A stretch of 64,000 nt of DNA from Pseudomonas sp. MAG733B (GTDB lineage Bacteria; Pseudomonadota; Gammaproteobacteria; Pseudomonadales; Pseudomonadaceae). A program made the position numbers and the translations under genes. The stretch spans positions 3,906,001-3,970,000 of the forward strand of contig NZ_CP145732.1 of the NCBI RefSeq assembly GCF_036884845.1, read 5' to 3'. The notes beneath the pieces are model-generated. The model had not been told where the DNA came from. It did no database searches and worked only from the letters and a program-made list of their open reading frames with translations. This document shows, piece after piece, positions 23,217 to 33,203 of this stretch (positions are counted from its first letter, which is position 1; each line of letters begins with the position of its first letter).

Positions 23217-24623
23217 TTAGCAATGTCGCCCGATGATCTCGAACAATCGCCGGCACGATTCAGCGAGGTGAGGTTCAGGCGCTGTGGCAACCCCGAGCAA
23301 AAGACCAGACGAGCTCCCGGTCGGCGTCGCGAACCAAGCGGACAAAGGCGATGGCGCCATGCCGTAGGTCATCGCCTCGCGAACGATCTGCACGTCGGGC
23401 GCGCCGTCGGGAAGTTTTAGAAGTACTGCCAGCCCCGCCCTCACCCACTCCGCATCACGCATTCGCAACTGCTCGCATAGCGCGTCACGCTGGGCCGAAT
23501 AGAGTCGTTTGAGCCGACGGACACGCCGGATGTAGTGACCATCGCGCATGAATTGCGCCATGGCGAGTTGGATGACGGGTGAAGGCGCCGGGGCAAGTGT
23601 GGTCGCTACCTCGGCGAACGCTCTAACCAGTTCGGCTGGCGCTACGACAAATCCAAGTCGCAGTCCCGGGCTGACGGTCTTGCTGAAAGAACCTACATGG
23701 ATAACCCGTTTACCTTCGTCCAGAGACGCCAAGGCAGGCGCCGCCCTGCCCTCCAGTTGCAGCTCGCTGAGGTAGTCATCTTCGATGATCCAGGCGTCGT
23801 TCGCGACCGCCCATTCGAGCAGTTGAAGCCGTCGCCTCAAAGACAGGGTCGAGCCCAGGGGCGCTTGTTGACCGGGCGTCACGACGGCTAATGCAGCGTC
23901 CGCGGCGCTCTCGATAGCGTGGTCTACGTTGAGGCCTTCGGTGTCTACCGGGACCGGAATGATATTCAAACGAGCGAGTTCCAACCCCTTGCGGGTCAGA
24001 AAAAATCCTGGGTCTTCCATCCAGACCTTCTTGCCGTCCAGACCTAATACGCGCAGGGCAAGCCCCAAGCCGGCGCCGTATCCCGACGTGATGAACACCT
24101 GCTCCGGGAGGCAATGGAGGTTTCTGGAGATGGAAAGATAGCCGGCAATCTCCCGGCGCATCTCCAATTCCCCTCGAGGATCGGGATAGATCAATGACGA
24201 GAACGATCCCGCCTTCAACAGATTGGACGAGCGCGCGCGTGCGAAAAGCTTTTCCAGTCCTTCAAACGCGGGTATGCCGTTCTGAAAGATCGCAGGCCCA
24301 GTGTTCACCCGCTCATAGGCGCTCATGAAAGCACCGGGCTCCGGCGGTCCCGGTTGAGCCGCCACTGCACGGAGGCGCGGCGCCACACGTGTGCCCTTTG
24401 CTCCGAATGTTTCAATCATTTGCGCGTCGGCTAACCGTTCATACGCCACTTGAACCGTACCGCGCGCCACACCCAGGTGCGCAGCGAGGTCCTGCCACGA
24501 AGGCAATCGCGTGCCCGGCGTCAGCAGGCCTGACTCGATTGCCCTGCTGATACTCATACGAATCTGTTCTGACAGAGACAGCCTGGCTATCCGGTCGAGC
24601 TGAATCTGCAGGTCTGGATTCAT
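23217..24623 (-). CDS. MocR/PdxR-type regulator (GntR HTH + aminotransferase domain)
   Basis: 468 residues from MNPDLQIQLDRIARLSLSEQIR: GntR-type winged helix at about 15-80 and a fold-type I aminotransferase domain at about 110-460 with PLP lysine in VGSFSKTVSPGLRLGF and the Asp in IIEDDYLSELQ. Such proteins sense PLP or amino acids and regulate a divergent gene. ATG 24623 is chosen because the repeat GGTCTTGGT abuts it and 18 extra upstream codons are not conserved in character. It is divergent from the nitroreductase gene, with two direct repeats and one inverted copy of the same box between them. Confidence 0.9.
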   Translation of the reverse strand: MNPDLQIQLDRIARLSLSEQIRMSISRAIESGLLTPGTRLPSWQDLAAHLGVARGTVQVAYERLADAQMIETFGAKGTRVAPRLRAVAAQPGPPEPGAFMSAYERVNTGPAIFQNGIPAFEGLEKLFARARSSNLLKAGSFSSLIYPDPRGELEMRREIAGYLSISRNLHCLPEQVFITSGYGAGLGLALRVLGLDGKKVWMEDPGFFLTRKGLELARLNIIPVPVDTEGLNVDHAIESAADAALAVVTPGQQAPLGSTLSLRRRLQLLEWAVANDAWIIEDDYLSELQLEGRAAPALASLDEGKRVIHVGSFSKTVSPGLRLGFVVAPAELVRAFAEVATTLAPAPSPVIQLAMAQFMRDGHYIRRVRRLKRLYSAQRDALCEQLRMRDAEWVRAGLAVLLKLPDGAPDVQIVREAMTYGMAPSPLSAWFATPTGSSSGLLLGVATAPEPHLAESCRRLFEIIGRHC

Positions 24624-24702
24624 GGTCTTGGTACACACAAAAGTGGGTGGTCTTGGTTCTTTTATTCGTACCATCATCGGTACAAGATTTAAAGACCAAG
24701 AC
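24624..24702. promoter_or_regulatory. MocR operator array
   Basis: GGTCTTGGT occurs at 24624-24632 and 24649-24657, and its inverse ACCAAGAC at 24695-24702. Between them GTACC-N6-GGTAC forms a further small palindrome. Two direct repeats plus one inverted copy is the arrangement described for MocR/PdxR-type operators. Confidence 0.6.
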
Positions 24703-24737
24703 GGAGCTACTAACCCCCCTCAACCATAGGAACCATC

Positions 24738-25355
24738 ATGACCAATGCCGTCATCGAATGTATCGTCAGTCGCAGCGCCGCCAAGTACTACGACCCAGCC
24801 GCCACTTTGAGCGACGACCAAATCCGTGAGTTGGTGCAAATCGGCACCACCGCGCCAACCTCCTTCCATATACAGAACTGGCGCTTCATCGCAGTACGCA
24901 CGCCAGAAGCCAAAGCCCGGCTGAGCCCGATCGCCTGGAATCAGCCGCCAATCACCGAAGCAGCCGTTACCTTCATCATCTGCGGCCAACTGGCCGACTC
25001 CAGCGTCATACCGGCACGCCTTGCACCGCTGGTTGAAGCAGGCGTCATGCCGGCATCGATGGTGCCGGATTGGGAGCTGCCTGCACGCGACTTGTATCTG
25101 GAGCACCCGCAACGCCAGCGTGACGAGGCTGTACGCACGGCCACCTTCGGTGCGTCGGCGATCATCTATGCCGCCCGCTCGCTCGGCCTGGGTTCGACGC
25201 CAATGATCGGTTTCGACGCCGAGGCGGTGGCTCGCGAGTTTGGACTGGCCGAAAACGAAGTGCCGGTCATGCTGCTGTCCATAGGCGCGGAGCGTCCAGG
25301 AAACTGGGCCCAGAAGCCGCGTCGCCCGCTGACGGATGTGTTGGATCTCGTTTGA
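24738..25355 (+). CDS. nitroreductase family protein
   Basis: 205 residues with the FMN-binding nitroreductase signature: RSAAKYYDPAATLSDDQIRELVQIGTTAPTSFHIQNWRF at the N terminus and ARSLGLGSTPMIGFDAEAVAREFGL later. It would use NAD(P)H to reduce nitro, quinone or enone groups. Divergent from the MocR regulator and followed 34 bases later by an AhpD-like gene, with which it probably forms an operon. Confidence 0.9.
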   Translation: MTNAVIECIVSRSAAKYYDPAATLSDDQIRELVQIGTTAPTSFHIQNWRFIAVRTPEAKARLSPIAWNQPPITEAAVTFIICGQLADSSVIPARLAPLVEAGVMPASMVPDWELPARDLYLEHPQRQRDEAVRTATFGASAIIYAARSLGLGSTPMIGFDAEAVAREFGLAENEVPVMLLSIGAERPGNWAQKPRRPLTDVLDLV

Positions 25356-25389
25356 TTTTTGATAAACCCAGTAACTGACGGAGACTACT

Positions 25390-25935
25390 ATGCCTAGAAG
25401 TGCAGTTCTAAAGCCTGAACACGTACCGGCCGACTCCAAAGCAACGCTCGATGCGTTCACCAAGAACATCGGGTTCACGCCCAACATGATGATGACTTTC
25501 GCGCAGAGCCCGATCGCGTTCAATTCGTGGGCTACTTTGCTCGGCTCTTTGAGCAAAGCGCTCGACGTAAAAACGCGTGACAGCATCGGCCTTGCCGTCT
25601 CTGAAGCGAATGGCTGCAACTACTGCCTGACGGTTCACAGCTTTACAGCAGAACATATGGCCAAGCTGCCCGCCGATGACATCATTCTCGCCCGCAAGGG
25701 CCTGGCCACCGACCCGAAGCGCAACGCCGCCCTTCAGTTCGCGCACAAAGTCATCGAGACTCGTGGCAAGGTCAGTGATGCCGATCTGAAAGCCGTCCGC
25801 GATGCGGGCTACACGGATGCGAATGTCATGGAGATCATCGCGTTGGTGGCCATGTATTCCCTGACGAACTTTTTCAATAACGTGTTCGATCCCGAGAAGG
25901 ACTTCCCTGCGGTTACGCCGGCTGGCTCGATCTGA
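25390..25935 (+). CDS. AhpD-like peroxidase-related protein (carboxymuconolactone decarboxylase fold)
   Basis: 181 residues with the CMD domain and the active-site disulfide pair in ANGCNYCLTVHS (Cys-x-x-Cys followed by His), as in AhpD alkylhydroperoxidases. N-terminal part SKATLDAFTKNIGFTPNMM is typical of the uncharacterised peroxidase-related family. Second gene of the nitroreductase operon, under the MocR regulator. Ends before a strong terminator at 25996. Confidence 0.9.
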   Translation: MPRSAVLKPEHVPADSKATLDAFTKNIGFTPNMMMTFAQSPIAFNSWATLLGSLSKALDVKTRDSIGLAVSEANGCNYCLTVHSFTAEHMAKLPADDIILARKGLATDPKRNAALQFAHKVIETRGKVSDADLKAVRDAGYTDANVMEIIALVAMYSLTNFFNNVFDPEKDFPAVTPAGSI

Positions 25936-25995
25936 GTTTCATCCGCTCGAATCGACCCTCTCCCAAGTGGTACCAATTGATTCAAGCTTTACCGC

Positions 25996-26047
25996 AAAGC
26001 CTGGATGCCCCTGGAAATCGTGCAGGGAAAGCGTCCAGGCTTTTTTT
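25996..26047 (+). terminator. intrinsic terminator after the AhpD-like gene
   Basis: Outer arms AAAGCCTGGA/TCCAGGCTTT, an inner CCCTG/CAGGG stem, and a run of seven T. Confidence 0.85.
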
Positions 26048-26122
26048 CGGAAGCGTACTTTTCCGCACCATGCCGTACGTGCCGCCTATAGCGTTAGCGT
26101 TCAGCATGCGCGGCTAACTATT

Positions 26123-26938
26123 TCATTTGGGAAATAACAATGTGAACGCTACCCGAAACCCCCAGCCTTGCGCTCCATCTTCCGGGCTATCGGCCCAGTA
26201 ACGTGGCCCGGCTTGCACAGTCATGGGTTGACCGCCCACTTTGAACAACTGGGTGACAAACAGATTGATCGGCACCGACCATTCCCGACTTTGCCAATCG
26301 TAGGTGGACTCGGTATTGATACCTAAGGTGGTATAGGTATGGGTGGTGTAGCTGAAGAAGGGTTGCATAAACGTCTGGTTGATCTTGTCCTTGTCATCCG
26401 GCGGGCTGTTATCCAACGACCAGATATGGTTGGCAAGAATGCCGCGGGTCCAGCCGTCATGTTGCTTGAGCGCCACCACTGTAGGCCCCAACCCCCATTG
26501 TTCGCTGCTCAACAGGTCGTCGCTGCCGGTGGGAACCAATATCGCAGGGCCTGCTCCCCAGATCCAACCGCTGGCGGTTTGCTGTTTGGGTGAAAAAAAG
26601 AAGCTTTGAGTGACGTCTCCCACACCTGATTTATCGGCAATCCCGCCGGGAACCAGGCCATGCTGATCGATGACGGGCAGGATGGTGCGAGAAATCAGAT
26701 TCCACTCCTCGTTGAGACTGAACGGCAGCACCGGCTGAATGTTGGTAACGCTTTGATAGCCCTCACCGCTGGGGCCGAGTTTCTGATTCCAATTGTATTG
26801 AATCGGCAAACTGTATAGCGCGGCGATCGGGTTCAGGGATTGTTTGGCCAACTCCGCCTGGCTATCGGCAGCGATGCCAGGTTCAGGCCTGAACAGAGCC
26901 AAGGCAAAAACAGGAGCAAGCTGAATGCCTTTGTTCAT
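26123..26938 (-). CDS. outer-membrane transporter-like protein (neuromedin U-type annotation family)
   Basis: 271 residues with an N-terminal signal peptide (ending near IAADS) and alternating aromatic-rich strands suggesting a beta-barrel (IQYNWNQKLGPSGEG, WGLGPTVVALKQHDGWTRGILANHIWSL, and the C-terminal WGFRVAFTLLFPK ending in a charged residue). Proteins of this kind are usually annotated only as transporter-like. It stands alone between a terminator and the GlxA-type regulator, which reads in the same direction from upstream. Function not known. Confidence 0.65.
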   Translation of the reverse strand: MNKGIQLAPVFALALFRPEPGIAADSQAELAKQSLNPIAALYSLPIQYNWNQKLGPSGEGYQSVTNIQPVLPFSLNEEWNLISRTILPVIDQHGLVPGGIADKSGVGDVTQSFFFSPKQQTASGWIWGAGPAILVPTGSDDLLSSEQWGLGPTVVALKQHDGWTRGILANHIWSLDNSPPDDKDKINQTFMQPFFSYTTHTYTTLGINTESTYDWQSREWSVPINLFVTQLFKVGGQPMTVQAGPRYWADSPEDGAQGWGFRVAFTLLFPK

Positions 26939-27053
26939 CGTCAGCTCCTTCCGAGATTGAAATGGCAGGGCTTTGGCTAAGCCTTGGCGCTATAGAGCTT
27001 AGATCAGGTTTTTTGTCCCGTTAGCAAATGACTGTAAATGCCTGCTGCCTCCT

Positions 27054-28091
27054 TCATACCCTCGCCTCACTCTGATACTGCCGCGGACACATATTGAATC
27101 GAGCTCGAAACTCGCGGGAAAAATGCGCGCCGTCGGAGAAACCGCAGTCCATGGCAATTTGCGTGATGCTGCTGTGGCTGTTCAGCAAAAGCCAGGCGCC
27201 ATATTCAACCCTTAACGAGCGCTGGAACTCCATGGGAGAAAGCCCCAGCGACTGCTGGAATGCCCGCGTCAGTTGGCGCCTCCCGAGCCCTACATAACGC
27301 GCGATGGCATCCAGGGTCGGCAGGCTGTCCATTCGCTGTTCGATGTAGTGCGCAGCCTGACGCACCCGTTCGTCCTTGATGTCCTCCAGGTTCGCGTAGA
27401 AATGCGCCTGAGGCTGCCGCCCCTGACGTATCCCTTGCAACATCATATGCCGCACCGCCTGCTGGGCTTTTTCCCGGCCGCAATGCCGGGCTACCAGATA
27501 CAAGCCCAGATCAATAGCCGCAGTCGAACCGGCACAGGTGATCAGATCGCCCTCGTCAATGAACAGATGATCGACCGCTGCCGGGGTCTTGGGAAACCGT
27601 GCGCGAAACGCATCCAGCACATTCCAGTGCACGCACACCGAACGACTCCCCACCACGCCCGCCTGCGCCAGCGCGAAAGTCCCGGTGCAGATACCCAGTA
27701 ACCGCGTGCGACTCTTCGCGGCGCGCTGCAACCAATCACGCAGATTGTTGGGCATGTGCGTATTGAGGTAATCGTTGCCGCCGCAGATCGCTATGTAGTC
27801 GAACTCTTCCACGTCCTGCGCCAAGCCGCCGGAAACCTCCAGCGTAATGCCCGCACTGGAGGTTCGCGGCAGTCCGTCAACGCTCATCACCCGCCATGCC
27901 GTGTGGATCTGCCGACTGCCGCCACCCAGGTCGGCGGACAGGCGCAACACATCAATCAAACCGGAAAACGCAGCGAGTGTGAATTGATCCAGCAGGACCA
28001 GTCCCACGGACAGTTGTGGACGGCTGGCCACCTCGGGTCCGAGGGAGTCAGGCAGATGGCAATCTCGAGGTATCTGAGTCATTTTTGGCAT
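27054..28091 (-). CDS. GlxA-family AraC-type regulator (GATase1-like + HTH)
   Basis: 345 residues: a DJ-1/GATase1-like sensor domain at about 25-200 (cysteine in LGICTGTFALAQAG) and two AraC helix-turn-helix motifs at about 240-340 (LDAIARYVGLGRRQLTRAF and ITQIAMDCGFSDGAHFSREFR). Relatives such as CdhR, GbdR and ArgR activate genes for quaternary amines, arginine or other nitrogen compounds. Divergent from the ABC transporter at 28199, so it probably controls that operon and the epimerase-like gene. Confidence 0.9.
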   Translation of the reverse strand: MPKMTQIPRDCHLPDSLGPEVASRPQLSVGLVLLDQFTLAAFSGLIDVLRLSADLGGGSRQIHTAWRVMSVDGLPRTSSAGITLEVSGGLAQDVEEFDYIAICGGNDYLNTHMPNNLRDWLQRAAKSRTRLLGICTGTFALAQAGVVGSRSVCVHWNVLDAFRARFPKTPAAVDHLFIDEGDLITCAGSTAAIDLGLYLVARHCGREKAQQAVRHMMLQGIRQGRQPQAHFYANLEDIKDERVRQAAHYIEQRMDSLPTLDAIARYVGLGRRQLTRAFQQSLGLSPMEFQRSLRVEYGAWLLLNSHSSITQIAMDCGFSDGAHFSREFRARFNMCPRQYQSEARV

Positions 28092-28198
28092 GACCTAACT
28101 ATTCAACTTTAAGACCCCGAAGTGCAAGCGCTCGAATCAACGATACGAGCAAGATGCACGCAAGGGGAACAGCACAACAACGCCCCAGAGGACACACG

Positions 28199-29248
28199 AT
28201 GAAACTGAAGACAGGCAAGAAAATCACCGCTGCTCTTTTAGTTACCGGCTGCATCTCCTCATCAGCCGCCATGGCTGACCCGCAAAAACTGACCGTTGCG
28301 TTGTACGGCGGTAACTGGGGTGATGCGTTCCTCAAATGTGTTGCAGAACCTTTCACACAAGCGACGGGGATTGCCGTTGCAGCGGAGGTCGGCACCTCGA
28401 CCGTCACCCTGGCCAAGCTCCAGCAACAAAAATCCGGCCCGACGATTGATGTGGCCTGGATGGACGGCGGCATCAGCGAGTTGGCCTACGCCGCAGGCGT
28501 CGTCGGAGACCTTGATCCGGCGAACATCCCCAACCTGAAAAACGTACAGGACAAAGCGATCTATACCGATGCCGGCCATACATTCGCCGTCAGCAGCGGC
28601 TTCTACTCCCTCGGCCTGACCTACAACACCAAGGAAATCAAAGAGGCGCCCACCAGTTGGAAAGACCTGTGGAAGCCTGAGTACGCCGGCGCGATTGCCC
28701 TGCCCTCGCCCGCCAACTCTTCCGGCGTGCCTTTCGTGTTTTTCATGGCCGATGTCTGGGGCATAGACCGGGCAAATCTGGATCAGGTCTACACCAAGCT
28801 CGGTGCGTTGGACACCGCACTTTTCTTCGACAGTTCCGGTGCCGCCACCAATGCCTTTCAGAGTGGCGAAGCAATTATCGGCGCGCATTTCAACGTCGGC
28901 GCCTGGGACCTGATCGACAAGGGCGCACCCATTGCGTTCACCATTCCCAAGGAAGGTGTCTGGGCCACCGACGCTCGCCTGCACCTGATCAAGGGCGCAA
29001 AAAACAGCAAGGCCGGCGAACAGTTCATCAACACCGCATTGACGAAAGAAGCCGCGTCCTGCCTCGCCGGCAAGTTGTATCTGGGCCCGGCGGTGAAAGG
29101 TGTCGAGGTCACTGAAGACGTCGCCCGCAAATTGCCATGGGGCGTGAACGGTTCGATCGACAACCTGCGTTTGTTCGACTGGAGTCAGATCAACGCGCAA
29201 CGCGCCAGCGTCACCAATGACTGGAACCGCAAAGTCACCGCCAACTAG
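28199..29248 (+). CDS. ABC transporter substrate-binding protein (PotD/spermidine-putrescine type)
   Basis: About 349 residues with signal peptide MKLKTGKKITAALLVTGC...AAMA and a periplasmic-binding fold of cluster D (LTVALYGGNWGDAFLKCVAEPFTQATG). I chose ATG 28199, as the earlier ATG at 28154 would place 15 polar residues before the signal peptide. First gene of a four-gene transporter operon under the divergent GlxA-type regulator. Ligand likely a small amine, amino acid or carboxylate. Confidence 0.9.
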   Translation: MKLKTGKKITAALLVTGCISSSAAMADPQKLTVALYGGNWGDAFLKCVAEPFTQATGIAVAAEVGTSTVTLAKLQQQKSGPTIDVAWMDGGISELAYAAGVVGDLDPANIPNLKNVQDKAIYTDAGHTFAVSSGFYSLGLTYNTKEIKEAPTSWKDLWKPEYAGAIALPSPANSSGVPFVFFMADVWGIDRANLDQVYTKLGALDTALFFDSSGAATNAFQSGEAIIGAHFNVGAWDLIDKGAPIAFTIPKEGVWATDARLHLIKGAKNSKAGEQFINTALTKEAASCLAGKLYLGPAVKGVEVTEDVARKLPWGVNGSIDNLRLFDWSQINAQRASVTNDWNRKVTAN

Positions 29249-29263
29249 CTCAAGAGGTCTGCA

Positions 29264-30331
29264 ATGTCAGTTTTATTGAGCATCGACAGTGTCTGCAAAA
29301 GCTTCGGGCCGTTCCAGGCGCTGGACAATATTCACCTGGACATCGAGCAGGGCGAATTCATCGTCCTGCTCGGCCCCAGCGGCTGCGGCAAGACTACCTT
29401 GCTACGCTCGATCGCCGGTTTCATGCAACCCGATTCGGGCAGCATTGCGATCGATGGCCAGGATGTGAGTCGTCTGCCGCCGTACCGTCGGCCACTCAAT
29501 ACGGTGTTCCAGAATTACGCGCTGTTTCCGCACATGACCGTACTGGAAAACGTTGCCTACGGTCCGCGCCGCCAAGGCATCAACCGCACTGATGCGAAGC
29601 TCAAGGCTCGCGAGGCATTGGCGATGGTCGGACTGGAAGCGTTGGAAGACCGTTTCCCCCGTGGCATGTCCGGTGGACAACAACAGCGCGTGGCCCTGGC
29701 TCGCGCCATCGTCAATCAACCGAAGCTGCTGTTGCTGGATGAACCGCTCTCGGCGCTGGATATGAAATTGCGCAAGCGCATGCAGCTTGAACTCAAGCAT
29801 CTGCAGGCCAAGCTGGGGATCGCGTTCATCTTTGTGACCCACGATCAGGAAGAAGCGATGACCATCGCCGACCGAATCGTGGTGATGAATGCCGGGCGCA
29901 TCGAACAGGTCGGGACCAGCACCGAAATCTACAGCGCGCCCGCTTCGCGTTTCGTCGCAGACTTCATCGGCGAGGCCAACCTGATCAGCTATCAGGCTAA
30001 CGATAGCGGCGAGATCAGTTTGGCGATCCGGCATAAACCCATACAGCACACCGCAAAAAACCTGTTACCACGCGGTGTGGCCGTGCTGCGTCCCGAGCAT
30101 TTACAGGTGCTTGATGCATCGGCGCCGCAAACCTCTGGCTGCCATGAAATCCACGGCACCGTGACCGATATCGTCAGCGTCGGCAGCCATACCCTGGTCC
30201 ACTCGCTGATCGATGGACAGACTATCGTGGCGCGCACAATGGGGCTGCCCAGCGCCGACCTTCACACCGGCAGTGCCGTGCGCCTGGGCTTCAATCCCGC
30301 GCATTTGCACCTGATCGGAGAGTCGGTATGA
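29264..30331 (+). CDS. ABC transporter ATP-binding protein (PotA type)
   Basis: 355 residues: Walker [10 protein letters not shown], signature [14 protein letters not shown], Walker [14 protein letters not shown]-loop VTHDQEE, and a C-terminal TOBE domain (about 265-350). It energises the import system with the two permeases that follow. Its stop overlaps the next start by 4 bases. Confidence 0.95.
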   Translation: MSVLLSIDSVCKSFGPFQALDNIHLDIEQGEFIVLLGPSGCGKTTLLRSIAGFMQPDSGSIAIDGQDVSRLPPYRRPLNTVFQNYALFPHMTVLENVAYGPRRQGINRTDAKLKAREALAMVGLEALEDRFPRGMSGGQQQRVALARAIVNQPKLLLLDEPLSALDMKLRKRMQLELKHLQAKLGIAFIFVTHDQEEAMTIADRIVVMNAGRIEQVGTSTEIYSAPASRFVADFIGEANLISYQANDSGEISLAIRHKPIQHTAKNLLPRGVAVLRPEHLQVLDASAPQTSGCHEIHGTVTDIVSVGSHTLVHSLIDGQTIVARTMGLPSADLHTGSAVRLGFNPAHLHLIGESV

Positions 30332-31170
30332 AACGCACGGCGCTCGTACCGTGGCTGATGCTCTTCGCCGCCCTGGCTTTTTTTACGGCGTTCTTTCTTG
30401 CGCCTTTCGCCGTGGTGATTTTCGCCAGCCTGACCAAGGGAGCGGAACATACTTTCACGCTGGAGCACTACATCCGCGTGCTGGGCGACCAGTACCACTG
30501 GGATGTGATTCTCGTGACTTTCCGCATAGCCGCGCTGACCACATTGATCTCGCTACTGCTTGGGTATCCGCTGGCCTGGTATCTGGTGCGCGTCGTGAAG
30601 TGGCGTGCCTGGCGCCGAGCCTGCGTGATTCTGCTGGTGGTGCCGATGTTCACCAGCAACATTGTCCGCTCGTTCGGCTGGATGGTCTTGCTGGGGCGCA
30701 AAGGCCTGGTCAACCAGAGCCTTATGGATACCGGCCTGATCGATGCTCCGGTACGTTTCCTGGGAACCGAACTCGGCATCCTGATCGGCATGGTGTACAT
30801 CCTGCTGCCGTTCATTGTCCTCGCGGCCGGCAATGCCCTGGCACAAGTCGACCCGGCCTACGAGCAGGCGTCCGATGACCTTGGCGCCAGCCCCCGCGCG
30901 ACGTTTTTTCATGTGGTGCTGCCATTGACCATGCCGGGGATCATTTCCGGCTCGATCATGGTGTTCACCCTGGCAGCGAGCGCCTATGTCACCCCGGCCC
31001 TGCTTTCGGGTGGACGAATCTCCGTGCTCTCGATGCTGATTTTCCAGCAATACAGCTCGGTCTTTGACTTCAACTACGGCGGAGCGCTGAGCGTCGTGCT
31101 GCTGATCTTTACCCTGGTAATGGTCGGGCTGGCGGGACGTGTCGGGAGCATTCGGGGGAGCAACCAATGA
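30328..31170 (+). CDS. ABC transporter permease (PotB type)
   Basis: 280 residues with about six membrane segments and the EAA motif [21 protein letters not shown] that contacts the ATPase. ATGA overlaps with both neighbours indicate a tightly coupled operon. Confidence 0.93.
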   Translation: MKRTALVPWLMLFAALAFFTAFFLAPFAVVIFASLTKGAEHTFTLEHYIRVLGDQYHWDVILVTFRIAALTTLISLLLGYPLAWYLVRVVKWRAWRRACVILLVVPMFTSNIVRSFGWMVLLGRKGLVNQSLMDTGLIDAPVRFLGTELGILIGMVYILLPFIVLAAGNALAQVDPAYEQASDDLGASPRATFFHVVLPLTMPGIISGSIMVFTLAASAYVTPALLSGGRISVLSMLIFQQYSSVFDFNYGGALSVVLLIFTLVMVGLAGRVGSIRGSNQ

Positions 31171-31955
31171 TCACGCAAATTCTGGTCAGGCTCGTGGCCT
31201 GGGCCGTGCTGGGCTACATGCTGCTGCCGCTGGTGGTGATCCTTGGCGTCTCCGTGACCGCCACGTCTTTCCTGGCTTTCCCGCCTCAAGGCTGGACGCT
31301 GGACTGGTACGCGAAAATGCTCAGCGATCCAAGCTACGTGGCGTCGTTCGCTACCAGCACGGTCCTGGCGCTGGCCGCCACCTTTGTCGCTGTGCTGCTC
31401 AGCGTACCCGCCGCCCTGGCGATGGCGCGCTACGACTTCCCCGGCAAAGGCACGATCCTCGCGGCCCTGACCTCACCGCTGGTATTTCCACACATCGTGC
31501 TGGGTGCGGCGCTGCTGCAGTTCGGAGGCTACCTCGGATTGACCCGCAGCTTCCTGGCCTTGCTGATTGGCCACACCATCATCATCTCGCCCTTCGTGCT
31601 GCGGTCGGTGCTGTCGATGCTGACACCCGAGCAACGAGCGCTGGAAGAAGCCTCAAGTGATCTGGGCGGTACGCCTTGGGCGACATTCTTTCTGGTGGTG
31701 TTGCCGCAAATTCGCCCAGGGCTCGTAACCGGGTCGATCTTTGCCTTCATCTCGTCGTGGATCAACGTCGAACTGTCGATCTTCAACACCACGCCAGACC
31801 TCAACACCATACCGGTGAAGCTCTTCAACTACGTGCAATACACCGTCGACCCGACCATTGCCGCCGCCTCCGGCGCCACCATCATCGTCGTCGTGGTCGC
31901 CGTGATCATTCTGGATCTGTGTATCGGTCTCGATCTTTTGTCAGAACGCAAATAA
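31167..31955 (+). CDS. ABC transporter permease (PotC type)
   Basis: 262 residues, about six membrane segments, EAA motif EEASSDLGGTPWATFFLVVLP. Second permease of the import system; the proline-racemase-family gene follows after 36 bases, probably in the same operon. Confidence 0.93.
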   Translation: MITQILVRLVAWAVLGYMLLPLVVILGVSVTATSFLAFPPQGWTLDWYAKMLSDPSYVASFATSTVLALAATFVAVLLSVPAALAMARYDFPGKGTILAALTSPLVFPHIVLGAALLQFGGYLGLTRSFLALLIGHTIIISPFVLRSVLSMLTPEQRALEEASSDLGGTPWATFFLVVLPQIRPGLVTGSIFAFISSWINVELSIFNTTPDLNTIPVKLFNYVQYTVDPTIAAASGATIIVVVVAVIILDLCIGLDLLSERK

Positions 31956-31991
31956 CCCCCCTCATACATCCCGTAAGCCAGGAGTTCAGTC

Positions 31992-33005
31992 ATGCGCATG
32001 CAAGACACGTTCGATGTCATCTATACCCATACCGAAGGCGAACCACTGTGCATCGTCCACAGCGGTATTCCCTACCCTGCCGGTTCCAGCATTCTGGCCA
32101 AGCGCAACTTTCTTGAGCAGAACTATGACTGGCTGCGCAAGGCGTTGATGCAGGAGCCGCGTGGCCACAAGGATATGTTCGGCGTATTCCTCACCCCGCC
32201 CTCAAGCAGCGAATTCGATGCCGGGCTGATCTACATGGACGGCAGCGTGTACTCGCACATGTGTGGCCACGGCACCATCGCCGTGAGCATGGCGATGGTC
32301 GCCCTGGGCCTGGTGCCGCGCGGCAAGGATGGCATCACCAAGATCCGCTTTGAAACCACTGCCGGCCTGGTCGTAGCCGAGGTGGCTTCCGAAGGCGATA
32401 CCGTTCTCTGGACCCGATTCGAGAACGTGCCGGCCTACGTTGCGGCTCAAGACATCCCCATCCATCTTCCCGGCTATGGCGACCTCAAGGCTGACCTGGT
32501 CTGGGGCGGCAACTACTTCGGCATCATCGATCTGTCCCACTGCGACTTGCGCATCAGCCCGGACAACGGCAGCGAACTGTCGCGCCTCGGCCTGCTCGCC
32601 CGTGACCAGATCAATCAGCAGATGAAGATCCAGCACCCTACCGAGGCGCATATCAACGACCTCAACTTCATCACGTTCTGGCATCCGGCGACCATCGAAG
32701 GTGCGTTCTACAAGAACGTCCATGTCTTCAGCGCGGGTCAACTTGACCGCTCCCCAGGTGGCACTGGCACCAGCGCGATGATGGCGATGTTCGAGGCCCG
32801 AGGAAAACTGGGCCTGAACCAACCCATTCTGTCCGAAGGACTGCTGGGCAGCGGCACGTTCGAAGGCTGCCTCTTGGGCGAAGTCGACCTCAACGGCACG
32901 CGCGCAGTGCGGCCGACCGTCAAGGGCACCGCCAGCATCCTCGGCACGTCGCGCTGGACGATCGAACGCAATGATCCGGTCGGTGCGGGCTTTGTCATCA
33001 ACTGA
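31992..33005 (+). CDS. proline racemase family enzyme with one catalytic Cys replaced by Gly
   Basis: 337 residues of the proline racemase/4-hydroxyproline epimerase/trans-3-hydroxyproline dehydratase family. The first catalytic cysteine is present, Cys91 in HMCGHGTIA. The second motif reads DRSPGGTGTSA, with Gly256 where epimerases have Cys and the dehydratases have Thr. One-base chemistry such as dehydration therefore looks more likely than racemisation, which needs two bases. GGAG lies about 8 bases before the ATG. The gene follows a polyamine-type ABC transporter, so that transporter probably brings in the substrate, perhaps a hydroxyproline or related cyclic amino acid. The exact reaction cannot be assigned. 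Confidence 0.85.
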   Translation: MRMQDTFDVIYTHTEGEPLCIVHSGIPYPAGSSILAKRNFLEQNYDWLRKALMQEPRGHKDMFGVFLTPPSSSEFDAGLIYMDGSVYSHMCGHGTIAVSMAMVALGLVPRGKDGITKIRFETTAGLVVAEVASEGDTVLWTRFENVPAYVAAQDIPIHLPGYGDLKADLVWGGNYFGIIDLSHCDLRISPDNGSELSRLGLLARDQINQQMKIQHPTEAHINDLNFITFWHPATIEGAFYKNVHVFSAGQLDRSPGGTGTSAMMAMFEARGKLGLNQPILSEGLLGSGTFEGCLLGEVDLNGTRAVRPTVKGTASILGTSRWTIERNDPVGAGFVIN

Positions 33006-33037
33006 GTCAACAGAGCGGATATACCTTATGAACTGCA

Positions 33038-33064
33038 AACGCCCGAGCCCGTCTCGGGCGTTTT
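33038..33064 (+). terminator. intrinsic terminator after the proline racemase family gene
   Basis: Perfect stem of 10 bases AACGCCCGAG/CTCGGGCGTT, 5-base loop, then TT. Confidence 0.8.
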
Positions 33065-33203
33065 GCGTCAACACGCCCGTCATATGCCCCGGCGATAGCC
33101 CCATCTCTATTCTGCACAACCACAAGCCAAACCATGCGGCTAAGATATAGCCACTCCACCCACCCGTATCGGGATGCGTCGTACCTGAACGTCGCCCGGC
33201 ACG

